From: Actinopolyspora halophila DSM 43834
GTDB taxonomy: Bacteria > Actinomycetota > Actinomycetes > Mycobacteriales > Pseudonocardiaceae
DNA length: 64,000 bases
Direction of reading: 5' to 3'
NCBI RefSeq assembly: GCF_000371785.1
Contig: NZ_AQUI01000002.1
Coordinates: 3,017,276-3,081,275, forward strand
Of the stretch, positions 9,310-18,159 are shown in pieces. Both the position numbers and the translations under genes were made by a program. Within the stretch, counting starts at the first letter, position 1, and the number at the start of each line of letters is the position of its first letter. The notes beneath the pieces are model-generated. The model saw only the letters and a list, made by a program, of their open reading frames with translations, was not told where the DNA came from and made no database searches.

Positions 9310-11403
9310 TCAGCGGTCCACGTCGAGGAACTGGCTTTTACCTCCGTGCCAGGACACGGCGAGCTGTTCCCTGGCACGGGTGCAGGCCACGAACAGCAGG
9401 CACCGCTCGCGCTGCAGATCCCGGTGATGCGCCGAGGTGTCCTCATCGAACGACGTGATCGCGTTGGCCGGGGGAACGTGGTGCTCGGTCACCCCGGCAA
9501 CGGCCAGGCAGCGGAACTCCAGACCCTTCATCCGGTGCATGGTGCCGACAGAGACCGCGTCCTCGGTCTCCCCTGCCCCACCGGTGAGCTTGACCCGTGG
9601 GATCTCCACGCTCTCGAGCTTTTCCACGATCCGGTCGACGAGTTTGTTGGACCGCACCGCGATCCCGATCTCGCCCGGTTCCACCCCGGCCTCGATCCAG
9701 TCCCGCAGCGTGCTCACCAGCTGGTCCAACTCGGCCTCCCTGGTGGGGAAACCACGCGTCCACGGATGCTTGCCCCGCACGTCGGACCGGCACCCGGCGA
9801 TGGATTCGAGTCCCTCGTTCATGTCGTCGATGTGCTGTCCGTGCAGCAGGCCGATGCTCCAGGCGAGGATCTCGGCGGTGGTGCGGTAGTTGATGTTCAA
9901 CCTGCTCGACCGCCCGGCCACGTGAACACCGACGTCGCGCAGGCTCACTCGATGGTTGTAAATGCGCTGGTGGGTGTCTCCGGCCAGGAACAGGTCGTCG
10001 TAGCGCTCGGGGGCGGCCGCGCGCAGCAGCCGCCACTGCACGGGGCTGAGGTCCTGGGCCTCGTCGACCACGATGTGGCGGTACGGTTTGTCCGCGCGCT
10101 GTTCGAGCAACCTGGTCGCCTCGACGCAGACCGTCTCGTGTGTCCACTCCCCACGGGCGCGCAACGTGTCCTCGAACTCTCGGATCGCCTGCCACACCTG
10201 TGCCTTCTGCCTGCTTCCGAGCCTGCGGCCACGTCCGGTGCGTTTGGCTTCCAGGTATTCGTCGGCGCTGTTCACCTGCCGGGCGAGCACTACCTGACGC
10301 CACTCCTCGGACAGGAAGGTCTCGGTGAACGGCACCTCCAGCTCCGCCACGATGGAGCTCCACAGTTGCCGTTCCTGTTCGCCGGACAGGATCACGGGAG
10401 CCTCGTGGTGCTCGCGGAAGATCTTGTTGGCGAGCTGGTCCACGTGGCGCACGTCGATGCGTCGCCGCACCTCGGGGTCTTCGACGAGCAGCTTCACCCC
10501 CGCACCGAGGGACTGCGCCAGGGTGGAGGTGAAGGTGGTCAACAGCACCGGCCCCGCTCCCGCGGCGGCCAGCTGGTGGGCGCGGTGCAGCGTCACCACG
10601 GTCTTGCCGGTGCCGGGCCCGCCGGTCACGCGCGCGGGCCCGCTGTAGGGAGCCTCGACGACCGAGCGCTGCACCGGGTGCAGGTACACCCGCCACAGCG
10701 CGAGGGGGTGCCGGAAGATCGCCATCAGTTCCTCGGGCCCGTCGGCAAGCACGACCCGGTCGGAGCTGCGCACCACGGCCGCGTCGATGTCGTCCGGGTC
10801 GAACTCCTCGGCGGCCACGTCGGGAGCCAGCTCGGCCCACACCTGCTCGGGGGTGAACCCGGCCGCCAGTCCGAACAGGACGTCCCACTGGTTGCTCGGC
10901 AGGAACGATTTCGCCGCGTCGAGCTGTGCCGACTCCGTCAGGGCCCGCGCGAAGGTCAAGGTCTGCTCGTCGATGCCCAGTTGCCGCAGCTGGGAATCCT
11001 TGACGTTGTCGAGCAGGCGCGCGGGCACCTCCTCGGCCAGCTGGGACAGGGTCGGCAGAGTGTCCTCCACCGCGGCGACGTCGCGGATCTCGATGCGCCC
11101 GGTGGCCGAGTTGACCGAGGCGCTGCGTCGCTGCGCCCACGCGTAGGCGTCGTCGTGGCCCCGCACCGTCAGCAGGGTGTAGCTGTCCCCCGAGTCGGGG
11201 GCGAGCACGATCCCGCGCCAGAAATCGTTGATGCGAATGGAACGGAACCGAGGGTCGCGCGCGTTGGCGATCTTTTCCAGATGTCCCCCGGCATGGCCGG
11301 TGTGTTCGAATTTCGCGAAAACCTCGGTCACTCGATCCTGCACCGGTTTGTCGAGTTTCGCGAATTCACGGAGGAAACTCCTGTCGATGCCGAGTCGGGG
11401 CAC
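9310..11403 (-). CDS. UvrD/Rep-type SF1 helicase with RelE-like N-terminal domain
   Basis: A 697-residue protein. Residues 1-90 resemble a RelE/ParE toxin fold (FRSIRINDFWRGIVLAP, LLTVRGHDDAYAWA). The helicase core begins near 250: Walker A GGPGTGKTVVTLH, motif Ia TTFTSTLAQ, DEAQDLSPVQW (about 446), NINYRTTAE, GTMHRMKGLEF (about 620) and VACTRAREQL. All SF1A motifs look intact, so it should be an ATP-driven DNA translocase. The GTG start has AGGAG 6 bases upstream. It sits 79 bases after the kinase gene and 48 bases before the DUF262 gene. A UvrD-like motor beside a GmrSD-like nuclease suggests a motor-nuclease pair. Whether the RelE-like part is a toxin or a binding platform cannot be told. 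Confidence 0.9.
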   Translation of the reverse strand: MPRLGIDRSFLREFAKLDKPVQDRVTEVFAKFEHTGHAGGHLEKIANARDPRFRSIRINDFWRGIVLAPDSGDSYTLLTVRGHDDAYAWAQRRSASVNSATGRIEIRDVAAVEDTLPTLSQLAEEVPARLLDNVKDSQLRQLGIDEQTLTFARALTESAQLDAAKSFLPSNQWDVLFGLAAGFTPEQVWAELAPDVAAEEFDPDDIDAAVVRSSDRVVLADGPEELMAIFRHPLALWRVYLHPVQRSVVEAPYSGPARVTGGPGTGKTVVTLHRAHQLAAAGAGPVLLTTFTSTLAQSLGAGVKLLVEDPEVRRRIDVRHVDQLANKIFREHHEAPVILSGEQERQLWSSIVAELEVPFTETFLSEEWRQVVLARQVNSADEYLEAKRTGRGRRLGSRQKAQVWQAIREFEDTLRARGEWTHETVCVEATRLLEQRADKPYRHIVVDEAQDLSPVQWRLLRAAAPERYDDLFLAGDTHQRIYNHRVSLRDVGVHVAGRSSRLNINYRTTAEILAWSIGLLHGQHIDDMNEGLESIAGCRSDVRGKHPWTRGFPTREAELDQLVSTLRDWIEAGVEPGEIGIAVRSNKLVDRIVEKLESVEIPRVKLTGGAGETEDAVSVGTMHRMKGLEFRCLAVAGVTEHHVPPANAITSFDEDTSAHHRDLQRERCLLFVACTRAREQLAVSWHGGKSQFLDVDR

Positions 11404-11482
11404 GTGTCACTCCTGGGGTCGCGGTACGCGGACTCTGCTGTGCGTCGGCGGATTCACCGGAAACGTCGATCGCCACTGTTGA

Positions 11483-13162
11483 TCATCTCTTGTGGCCGGG
11501 CAGTTCGTCGAGCAGCTCACGCACTTTGGCCGCGGTGGGATGCTCGGTCCCGTGCACCCGGACCAGGTCCTCGAGCAGGGCGGCCAACGTCGCCCCGGCG
11601 TCCTCGTGTCGGCCCGCTCCCTGTTGGAGAAGCCCGATCTGACGGCGCAGTTCCAACGTGCGGGGATCGTCGGGCCCGAACGCCCGCTGCTCGTCGGACA
11701 GCAGACTGTCCATGGCCCGCAGGGCGCGGCTCGTGTGCCCACCGAGTGCGTGGCAGGTGGCGTTGTGCAGCCGACACCGGAAGACGAGCTCGGCGTCGGG
11801 TCCGTCCCGCTGTGCCAAGTCGGTGGCCAGCGCCCGGTAGACGGGCTCGGCACGGCTGTACTCACCGCCTTCGAACAGCACGTTGGCCCATTCCAGACGC
11901 AGGTTGATGACCTCGCTGTCGGTGCTGCCGAACGCGCGGCTGCCCGAATCGACCGCTGCCCGCAGCAGCTCGGCCGCCTGGCCGTGGCGGGACTGCTTGA
12001 CGTAGGAGGTGGCCCGGATCTTGATCTGCTCCATCTCCTCGCGGGTCATGCCGCCACGGCCGGACCGGCTCGCGGCGGCGCTCTCCGCGCGGGCGACCGC
12101 GGAAGCCGCGGCTTCCTCCGGGTTGCTCGTCCGCGAGACATCCGCCTGCGAGGTCTCCGCCTCCGAACCGCCCGCTTCCGGAACATTCGTCCGCTCGGTA
12201 CTAGCCTCCTGCTCCCCCGAGTCCTCCGGACTTCGCCCCGGACGGAACACCTGGCTCAGCACCGAGGCGTACATCCGCGTGGGGCTGGGGGTGGCGGGAT
12301 CGGCCAGCGCACCGGGCAGCATCTCCAGGTCCGCGGCGAACGGCAGCAGTCGATCGTAGACCGCGTGCGCACTGTCCGGGCGGTTGTCCGGCTCCTTGTC
12401 CAGCAGCGCGATCACGAGCGCGTCCAGACCGGCCGGGATCTCGGAACGGTGCCTGCGCGCGGGCAACGGCCGCTCGTCGACCTGCTTGTTCATCATCAGG
12501 TAGTCGGTCGAGCCGCTGAACACGTGCTGGCCGGTGAGCATCTCGTACAGCACGCAGCCCAGGGCGTAGAGGTCGCTGCGCGCGGAGCTGGTCGCCGACA
12601 GGATCTGCTCCGGGGCCATGTAGGCCGGCGTGCCGATCGCCTGCCCGGTGCGGGTGACCCGGGAGATGTCGGCCACGTCGAGCGCGACGGCGAGCCCGAA
12701 GTCGAGCACTTTGACCGTGCCGTCCTGTTCCAGCATGAGGTTGCCGGGTTTGAGGTCCCGGTGCACCAGCTGGGCCTGGTGGGCGGCGGTGAGCACCGAG
12801 CAGGTCTGGGCCGCGATCGCCACGGCCCAGCCCAACGGGAGCCGGCCGTTCTCGGAGATCAGATCGGAGACGCTGATGCCGTGCACCCGCTGCATCACCA
12901 GGTAGGGGCGTTCCTGGTGCGTGCCGACGTCGAAGATCGTCGGAACCCCCGGATGTTGCAGCCGCGCGGTGATGCGGGACTCGCGGCCGAACCGGCGCAC
13001 CAGTTCCTCGTCGGTGCTTCCCTCGGGAAAGCGGACGAATTTGACGGCGACTTCGCGGTCGAGTTTCGTGTCGCGCCCCGCCCACACCTCTCCCATGCCA
13101 CCTCGACCCAACGGGGCAGGTTGGAGTTCGTAGCGGTCGTCGATCACCGTTTGTTTCGCCAC
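11483..13162 (-). CDS. Serine/threonine protein kinase with TPR-like C-terminus
   Basis: A 559-residue Hanks-type kinase. Kinase domain residues 10-280: glycine loop GRGGMGEV, VAVKFV (catalytic Lys), HRDLKPGN, DFGLAV and [10 protein letters not shown], all intact. Residues 300-375 are a Ser/Glu/Ala-rich linker. Residues 380-555 are helical repeats resembling TPRs (AELLRAAVDSGSRAFG, LRAMDSLLSDEQRAFG, LAALLEDLVRVHG). No transmembrane segment, so it acts in the cytosol. The GTG start follows GGGAGG by 4 bases. It lies inside the defence run between the methylase fusion and the helicase. Kinases such as PglW and Stk2 act in phage defence, so a sensing or signalling role is plausible but inferred. 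A decayed relative lies at 45724-46300. Confidence 0.9.
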   Translation of the reverse strand: MAKQTVIDDRYELQPAPLGRGGMGEVWAGRDTKLDREVAVKFVRFPEGSTDEELVRRFGRESRITARLQHPGVPTIFDVGTHQERPYLVMQRVHGISVSDLISENGRLPLGWAVAIAAQTCSVLTAAHQAQLVHRDLKPGNLMLEQDGTVKVLDFGLAVALDVADISRVTRTGQAIGTPAYMAPEQILSATSSARSDLYALGCVLYEMLTGQHVFSGSTDYLMMNKQVDERPLPARRHRSEIPAGLDALVIALLDKEPDNRPDSAHAVYDRLLPFAADLEMLPGALADPATPSPTRMYASVLSQVFRPGRSPEDSGEQEASTERTNVPEAGGSEAETSQADVSRTSNPEEAAASAVARAESAAASRSGRGGMTREEMEQIKIRATSYVKQSRHGQAAELLRAAVDSGSRAFGSTDSEVINLRLEWANVLFEGGEYSRAEPVYRALATDLAQRDGPDAELVFRCRLHNATCHALGGHTSRALRAMDSLLSDEQRAFGPDDPRTLELRRQIGLLQQGAGRHEDAGATLAALLEDLVRVHGTEHPTAAKVRELLDELPGHKR

Positions 13163-13300
13163 GTTGCCTCCCCGGAATCCCGCGCGCGCATGCTCACCTC
13201 ACTGCTCGTCCGGTTCCGTGTACCCGCGCTCCCCCAGTCGGTGCCGCGCGGACACGGCGGAGCGCTCGACCGGGCCCGGACCCACGTGCTCAACTCTCGC

Positions 13301-15358
13301 TCACCCCGCACGCCCTCCGTCCTCCGGTGGAAGCAGACTCCCGTCGGCGAGTCCGAGCACGCCGAGCCTTACCAGGGTCTCGGCGAGGTCGGTGATGCGG
13401 TGCACCCGGCACTGCAACGACTCCCACCGCTGGAAAGCCCTGCCGTACTCCCGCTGCTGGGCGAGGTTCAGCAGCGGGATCCCCGCCGAGCGGATATCGA
13501 AGCGACTCGATTTCGATGTCGCACGGTGATCCGCCCTGTTGCGCGCGTGGCGCAGGAATCCGGCCACGAAGTGCGGATCGAGGCTGTCGGAGCTCGGACG
13601 CAGTAACAACAACCGCGGGCCGAGCACGACTCCCTCCTCCGCGGAAGTGCTGACGCGCGGCCCGGCGTCGACCGTGGACAGCGACAGCACGACGTCGCCG
13701 GGCCGGATCAGCAGCATGCCCGGTGTCCGCGACGTCCGTCCGGAAGGGCCGCTGTCGGTCCGCAGGTCCTCGGCGGTCAGCATCGGCAGCTCCCCCGCGT
13801 CGGAGACCGTGTTCAACGGGGCCTGGTGCAGCACGAGCGTGCCTGCCTTGGCGAGCTCGGCGATCGTGGTCGTGGGCATCCGCCGGGGCTGCTCGGGGTG
13901 GTCCAGCTCCGGCAACTGTCCGGTCAGCTCGTCCAGCTCCTCGACGAGCCGCTGCCGCACACCGGGAAACGCCGCGGCGGCCTCACCTCGCCGGTGGACG
14001 AAACGGTGCCGGTCCGGACTGAGATCGACCTCCTCGTCGAGCAGGTCCACCACGGACACCGGCCGGGCCTGCTCGGGCAGCTCGGCGAGCTCTCCGGCGT
14101 CGAAGGCTCGCCACGCCGACCCGACAACGTCCGGATCCAGCTGCGCGGGCAGCACCAGCACGTGCGCGGGCGGGGGCTCGGCACCGTCGGGGCGGCGCAG
14201 CACCCACAGGTCGGGACCCGGACCCGCCCCCTGGCCGGGCAGGCCGAGCACAGCACGAAGTGCCCCGGAGCGCAGCAGGTTGGCGCGGATGCGTTTGCCG
14301 GAACGTCTGCCCGCCGCCGCAGCAGGCATGGTCAGCACCACCCGTCCGCCCGGGCGCACGGCGGCGAGGCAGTGTTGCACCCAGGCCAGTTCGGACTCGC
14401 CCCGCGCGGGCAGCCCGTACTCCCACCGGGGGTCGTTGAGCAACTCCTCCCGGCCCCAGGAACGTTCGTTGAACGGCGGGCTGCACAGCACGGCGTCGGC
14501 GAGCGGCTCCCCCGGCGGTCCGTCCCGCAGCGAGTCCCCGACCTCCACGCCGGTGACACCGTCCGCGGCGGTGCCTGCCAGCAGTAGCCTGCACAGGGCG
14601 ATCCTGGCGAAAGTGGGGGTGATGTCCTTACCGAGCAGCCGTTCAGCGCCGTGCTCGGCCGCGGCCAGCAGCAGGTTGCCCGTGCCGCAGGCCTGGTCGA
14701 GCACGGTGTCACCGTCCGCGACGCCGGCCACCTCGACCAACAGCTCGGCCACCTCGCGGTCGGTCGCCGGAAGCCACCGCGAGTGCAGCTCGAAGTAGCG
14801 CTCGCACAGGAAGGAGAACAGCGTGCTCGCGCCCGTGTTCGCGACGATGTCCGCGGCTTCGCGCAGCAGAGGCAGCCACGGCCGTTCCACCGGAGGCAGC
14901 AGCTCCGCGGGCAGTTCCGGCACGTGCTCGCGCAGCGCCGCGTGCAGTTGCCCGGCCGCGTCGTCCCCGGCGGGGTTCTCCAGCGCGTGCGGTCGCCGTG
15001 CGGTGCGTTTCAGCAACAGCAGGCAGGTGCCGAACAGGCCGACGGCGTCACCGAGCCGGATGTCGTCGACGGTGGCCTGGATGCGTTGCCAGAGTCGGTC
15101 GCCGGGCGAAACCCGGAAAGGCTTGTCGTGCCGGGCGAACCACTCCCGCACCTCGTCCAGCTCGAACAGCGGGTTGGCCTGGGTTCCCGCCACGGGCTCG
15201 GGAAAGTCGCCGAACCGGCGACGCCAGTTGCTCACCGCCGCGCGGCCGACCTCGGCCAGCCGCGCGATGTCGGCGGCGCTCACCGTGGCCTCGGGCGTCC
15301 GGGTGGCCTCGGGCTCCCGAATGGTCGCCTCCGCGGACTCGAACAGCTCCGGACTCAT
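13301..15358 (-). CDS. HTH-methylase-specificity fusion (HsdM/HsdS-like) with Ser-Pro-Pro motif
   Basis: A 685-residue protein. An N-terminal HTH lies at about 15-65 (ADIARLAEVGRAAVSNWRR). A HsdM-like core follows: AdoMet motif I DQACGTGNLLLAAA (about 219) and motif IV CSPPFNERSWG (about 293), with the HsdM-typical WEYGLPARGESELAWVQHC after it. The C-terminal 200 residues look like one HsdS target-recognition half (ending IPLLNLAQQREYGRAF). Adenine methylases of this fold carry NPP(F/Y); Ser-Pro-Pro is the signature of N4-cytosine methylases, so the mark may be m4C, or the protein may be inactive. ATG 15358 has GAGGAG 7 bases upstream and overlaps the drmC stop (ATGA), so it is coupled to DISARM. 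Paralogue at 39901-42048. Confidence 0.85.
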   Translation of the reverse strand: MSPELFESAEATIREPEATRTPEATVSAADIARLAEVGRAAVSNWRRRFGDFPEPVAGTQANPLFELDEVREWFARHDKPFRVSPGDRLWQRIQATVDDIRLGDAVGLFGTCLLLLKRTARRPHALENPAGDDAAGQLHAALREHVPELPAELLPPVERPWLPLLREAADIVANTGASTLFSFLCERYFELHSRWLPATDREVAELLVEVAGVADGDTVLDQACGTGNLLLAAAEHGAERLLGKDITPTFARIALCRLLLAGTAADGVTGVEVGDSLRDGPPGEPLADAVLCSPPFNERSWGREELLNDPRWEYGLPARGESELAWVQHCLAAVRPGGRVVLTMPAAAAGRRSGKRIRANLLRSGALRAVLGLPGQGAGPGPDLWVLRRPDGAEPPPAHVLVLPAQLDPDVVGSAWRAFDAGELAELPEQARPVSVVDLLDEEVDLSPDRHRFVHRRGEAAAAFPGVRQRLVEELDELTGQLPELDHPEQPRRMPTTTIAELAKAGTLVLHQAPLNTVSDAGELPMLTAEDLRTDSGPSGRTSRTPGMLLIRPGDVVLSLSTVDAGPRVSTSAEEGVVLGPRLLLLRPSSDSLDPHFVAGFLRHARNRADHRATSKSSRFDIRSAGIPLLNLAQQREYGRAFQRWESLQCRVHRITDLAETLVRLGVLGLADGSLLPPEDGGRAG

Positions 15359-16143
15359 CCACGTGCTCCTCGCGGGTCCACCGACAGGCGTTCGAGAACC
15401 CCTCCGGTTTTGAGTTCGACGAGGTGTTCGGCGGCGCGCACCGGCGCCGTGCCGCCGCGCACCAGCAACCCGGCCTCGATGTTTCGGTCCACACCGGACT
15501 GGGTCAGGTTGGCGCTGGAGACCAGCAGCCCGCTGCGGTCCGCGACGGCGATCTTGGCGTGCATCTTCGAGCTGCGCTCGACGCGGCGGTCCGCGGGCCA
15601 GTGCCACAGCTCGATCCCACCGAGCCCGGTGAAGGCCTCCGCCGGTTCGGCCCCGCCGAGCGCGCCGCGCGCCCCCTGCAGGGTTTCGACGATGACCGTG
15701 ACCGTCACGCCGCGGGCGAGCGCGTCGGCCAGCGCTTGCCGCAGTTGTCGGTGCGGACGCGCCGAGTAGGTCATCAGGAACAGCTCGCGGTCGGCCTTCT
15801 CGATCAGCTCGACCAGCACCCGGGCGGTGGAGCGCACCGGAACCGGGTGGCTGCCGGGGCCGCTCCAGACCGGTTCGACGCCGATCTCGCCCGCCCGCCG
15901 GGCATAGCCCACGGCCAAGCCCTTCAACACCCCGGCGGCCTCCTCCACCGATACATCGGATTCCCGCCGGGCGTCCAGAATGGACTGCGCGGTCTCGGCG
16001 AACTCGCGGGCCGGACCGGTCAGGATGGCCTGCTCGGGCCAACCCGCCCGGAGGTGCTCGGCCAGGGCGCGCAGCGCGGTCCCACCGAGCCGGGGCAACG
16101 CCTCGGCGGCGGTGTGTTCGAAAGCGGACTGCCCACTGCTCAT
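15355..16143 (-). CDS. drmC: DISARM protein DrmC (phospholipase D-like)
   Basis: A 262-residue PLD-superfamily protein. One HxKx4D motif is visible (MHAKIAVAD, about residue 195), followed by SSANLTQSG. A single HKD motif implies dimerisation to form an active site, as in Nuc-like nucleases. The N-terminal half is helical. It starts with ATG overlapping the drmB stop (ATGA), and its own stop overlaps the methylase-fusion start. Order drmA-drmB-drmC identifies it as DrmC; in DISARM this gene is reported to be dispensable in part. The frame upstream of 16143 lies inside drmB and is a shadow. Confidence 0.9.
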   Translation of the reverse strand: MSSGQSAFEHTAAEALPRLGGTALRALAEHLRAGWPEQAILTGPAREFAETAQSILDARRESDVSVEEAAGVLKGLAVGYARRAGEIGVEPVWSGPGSHPVPVRSTARVLVELIEKADRELFLMTYSARPHRQLRQALADALARGVTVTVIVETLQGARGALGGAEPAEAFTGLGGIELWHWPADRRVERSSKMHAKIAVADRSGLLVSSANLTQSGVDRNIEAGLLVRGGTAPVRAAEHLVELKTGGVLERLSVDPRGARG

Positions 16144-18047
16144 GGCTGCTCGCGGTACAGGGCCAGGTCCTCGTGCTCGTCGATCGGCACCACGAACCTG
16201 CGGTCCAGGAAGCGGTTGCCCCGTTCGCAGGTGGTCTCGGAGACGAACAGGCACACGTGGCAGGCCGCGCCGTGCAGGAAGTCGGCCGGGAGCTGCGGCA
16301 GCCGTTCGGCGCACAACGGGTCGGAGGAGCAGCGCCGCGCGTCGGCCAGGGCGCGGCGGGTCAGCCGCACCAGTCGGTCCGGTTCGGCCTGCGAGACCAG
16401 TCCGCCGAGGGTGCCTTCCGCGTCGGGAACCGCAGTGTAGAGCAGGATGCCGCTGCGCGGGTCGTCCTCGGTGCCCGCGTAGATGCGTTCGGACAGGTTG
16501 GCCGAGCTGTAGCCGCATTCCAGCGCGATGGTGCGGATCAACAGGTGCGACAGGGTGTGCAGCGCCAGGTAGCGCACCCCCGGCCAGTGCCGCATCTCGT
16601 CGAAGTCACCGGGAATGCGGTCGGAGTAGCGGTTCTTGCGGAACTCCGCGTAGGCCTGCCGGTGGTGCTGCATCGCCTGCGAGTCGGCAACGCGGTTCTC
16701 CCAGTCGCGCAGCAGGTCCTCGGGCACCCGCAGGAAGATGCCCTCCCCGCGGACCTCGCTGGCGGGCACCCACTGGGGCGGCATCGAACGTGCCAGCGGG
16801 GCGCGGGTGACCAGGCCGGGATCCTCGGGGTCCGGCGCGTCCAGCCGGGTGAACCCGATCAGCGCGCGCACTTCGCGCAGCCGTTCGGCCTGGACCACAT
16901 CGGCGTAGTAGCCGTCCAGCTCGGCGGGGACGCCACAGCGATACAGGGTGAAGTCCTCGGTGCGGGGCGGCAGCTGCGCGGCGGAGAAGGCCTCCCACTC
17001 GGGGGTGCGCAGGTCCGGGTAGCCGTGCTCGCTCTCCTGCTGGTTCTCGCCCTCCTTCCTGGCCCGCACCCGTTCCACCGCCTCGGCGATCTCGGCGTCG
17101 GTCCAGGAGGTGAGCTCGTGGAAGGCTGGCACGTTCTCCCGCGCGTAGGGATACATCGCCACCGGCAGGGTCGAGACCGCGTTCCACTGCTGTTCGACCT
17201 TGCTCTCCAGCTCGCTGGCCTCGGTGCGGGGCACGGCCAGCACCGACAGGTTCTGGGCGAACCACTGGTTGGACGCGCCGACCGTGAGCACCTTCGGCCG
17301 GAGCTTGCACCCCTGGTGGTCGAACCAGCCCAGGTGCGGGTGCCTGCCGCGGCACTGCGGCAGGTTCTCCTCACCGCGCTGGCCCATGGCCTGGCCCATG
17401 TTGCGGCGCTCGCCGCAGTTGACGCACTTGATCTCGACGTTGACGCCCCGGTTGCCGCCCCGGTCGTCCATGCGCAGGCGGGGTTGTTTCGCCTTGGAGC
17501 AGACGGTTCCGTTGTGGACGAAGTCGGTGTAGGGGAAATCGTCCAGGTGCCCGGCGGTGCAGGACAGCATGAACCGGGCGGCGATGGCCAGCGGGGGTTT
17601 GCCGCTCTTCTTGACCCCGCACTGCTTGTGGAAGAAGCGGGCGTCCTGCGGGCGACGGGGTTTGTCGTTCTCGAACCCGAAGATCTGCGAGTCCACCGGG
17701 GCGAGTTCGTTGCAGGCCGTGCAGCGCAGCCACGCGGGGAACGGGGTGGTGGGCACGCCGACGCGGGCGGCGGGCCCGCGCGGATCCTGCTCCATGCCGT
17801 CCAACCACGGGGCGGGCAGCAGTTCCTTGACGTTCTTGCCGAAGATGCCCTGCACCGCCGTCAGCAGCCGGGGTTCGGTGATGGGCTTCCAGTCGTCGCG
17901 GCCGCGTACCTCGTTGTAGTTCCAGTCGTCGAGCCCGCGCACGAGCACGGAGAAGTTGGGCAGGTCGACGAGCGCGCCGACCCCGCTGGTGAACATCAGG
18001 TGGCTCGGCCGCACCGACCCCACGTGGCGGCGGTGGTTCGTGGTCAA
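16140..18047 (-). CDS. drmB: DISARM protein DrmB (DUF1998)
   Basis: A 635-residue protein with the DrmB pattern: VRPSHLMFTSGVGALVDLPN at the start, then four cysteine clusters (CTACNEL; C at AGHLDD; CVNCGERR; CRGRHPHLG) likely to bind zinc. The DUF1998 domain near the C-terminus reads LHTLSHLLIRTIALECGYSSA, then CSSDPLCAERLPQ and CHVCLFVSETTCERGNRFLDR. DrmB forms a complex with the DrmA helicase. The chosen start is TTG with AAGGA 8 bases upstream; a GTG eight codons later is the alternative. It lies 112 bases after drmA. Confidence 0.93.
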   Translation of the reverse strand: MTTNHRRHVGSVRPSHLMFTSGVGALVDLPNFSVLVRGLDDWNYNEVRGRDDWKPITEPRLLTAVQGIFGKNVKELLPAPWLDGMEQDPRGPAARVGVPTTPFPAWLRCTACNELAPVDSQIFGFENDKPRRPQDARFFHKQCGVKKSGKPPLAIAARFMLSCTAGHLDDFPYTDFVHNGTVCSKAKQPRLRMDDRGGNRGVNVEIKCVNCGERRNMGQAMGQRGEENLPQCRGRHPHLGWFDHQGCKLRPKVLTVGASNQWFAQNLSVLAVPRTEASELESKVEQQWNAVSTLPVAMYPYARENVPAFHELTSWTDAEIAEAVERVRARKEGENQQESEHGYPDLRTPEWEAFSAAQLPPRTEDFTLYRCGVPAELDGYYADVVQAERLREVRALIGFTRLDAPDPEDPGLVTRAPLARSMPPQWVPASEVRGEGIFLRVPEDLLRDWENRVADSQAMQHHRQAYAEFRKNRYSDRIPGDFDEMRHWPGVRYLALHTLSHLLIRTIALECGYSSANLSERIYAGTEDDPRSGILLYTAVPDAEGTLGGLVSQAEPDRLVRLTRRALADARRCSSDPLCAERLPQLPADFLHGAACHVCLFVSETTCERGNRFLDRRFVVPIDEHEDLALYREQP

Positions 18048-18159
18048 CGGGCGATCCTTCCCCGCTCGGAGTCCATGGCGGAATGTGCTGGTGTGGTCGT
18101 GCTCGCCCGCGTGTGGCGGAGTGCCGCCGGCGGCGAGCCGACCGGGGCGAAACCGGCGG

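Noticed and set aside
11483..15358. Kinase plus methylase as a BREX type 2/Pgl system
   Set aside because: No PglZ phosphatase or BrxL-type ATPase in the window; kinase and methylase architectures differ from PglW and PglX.
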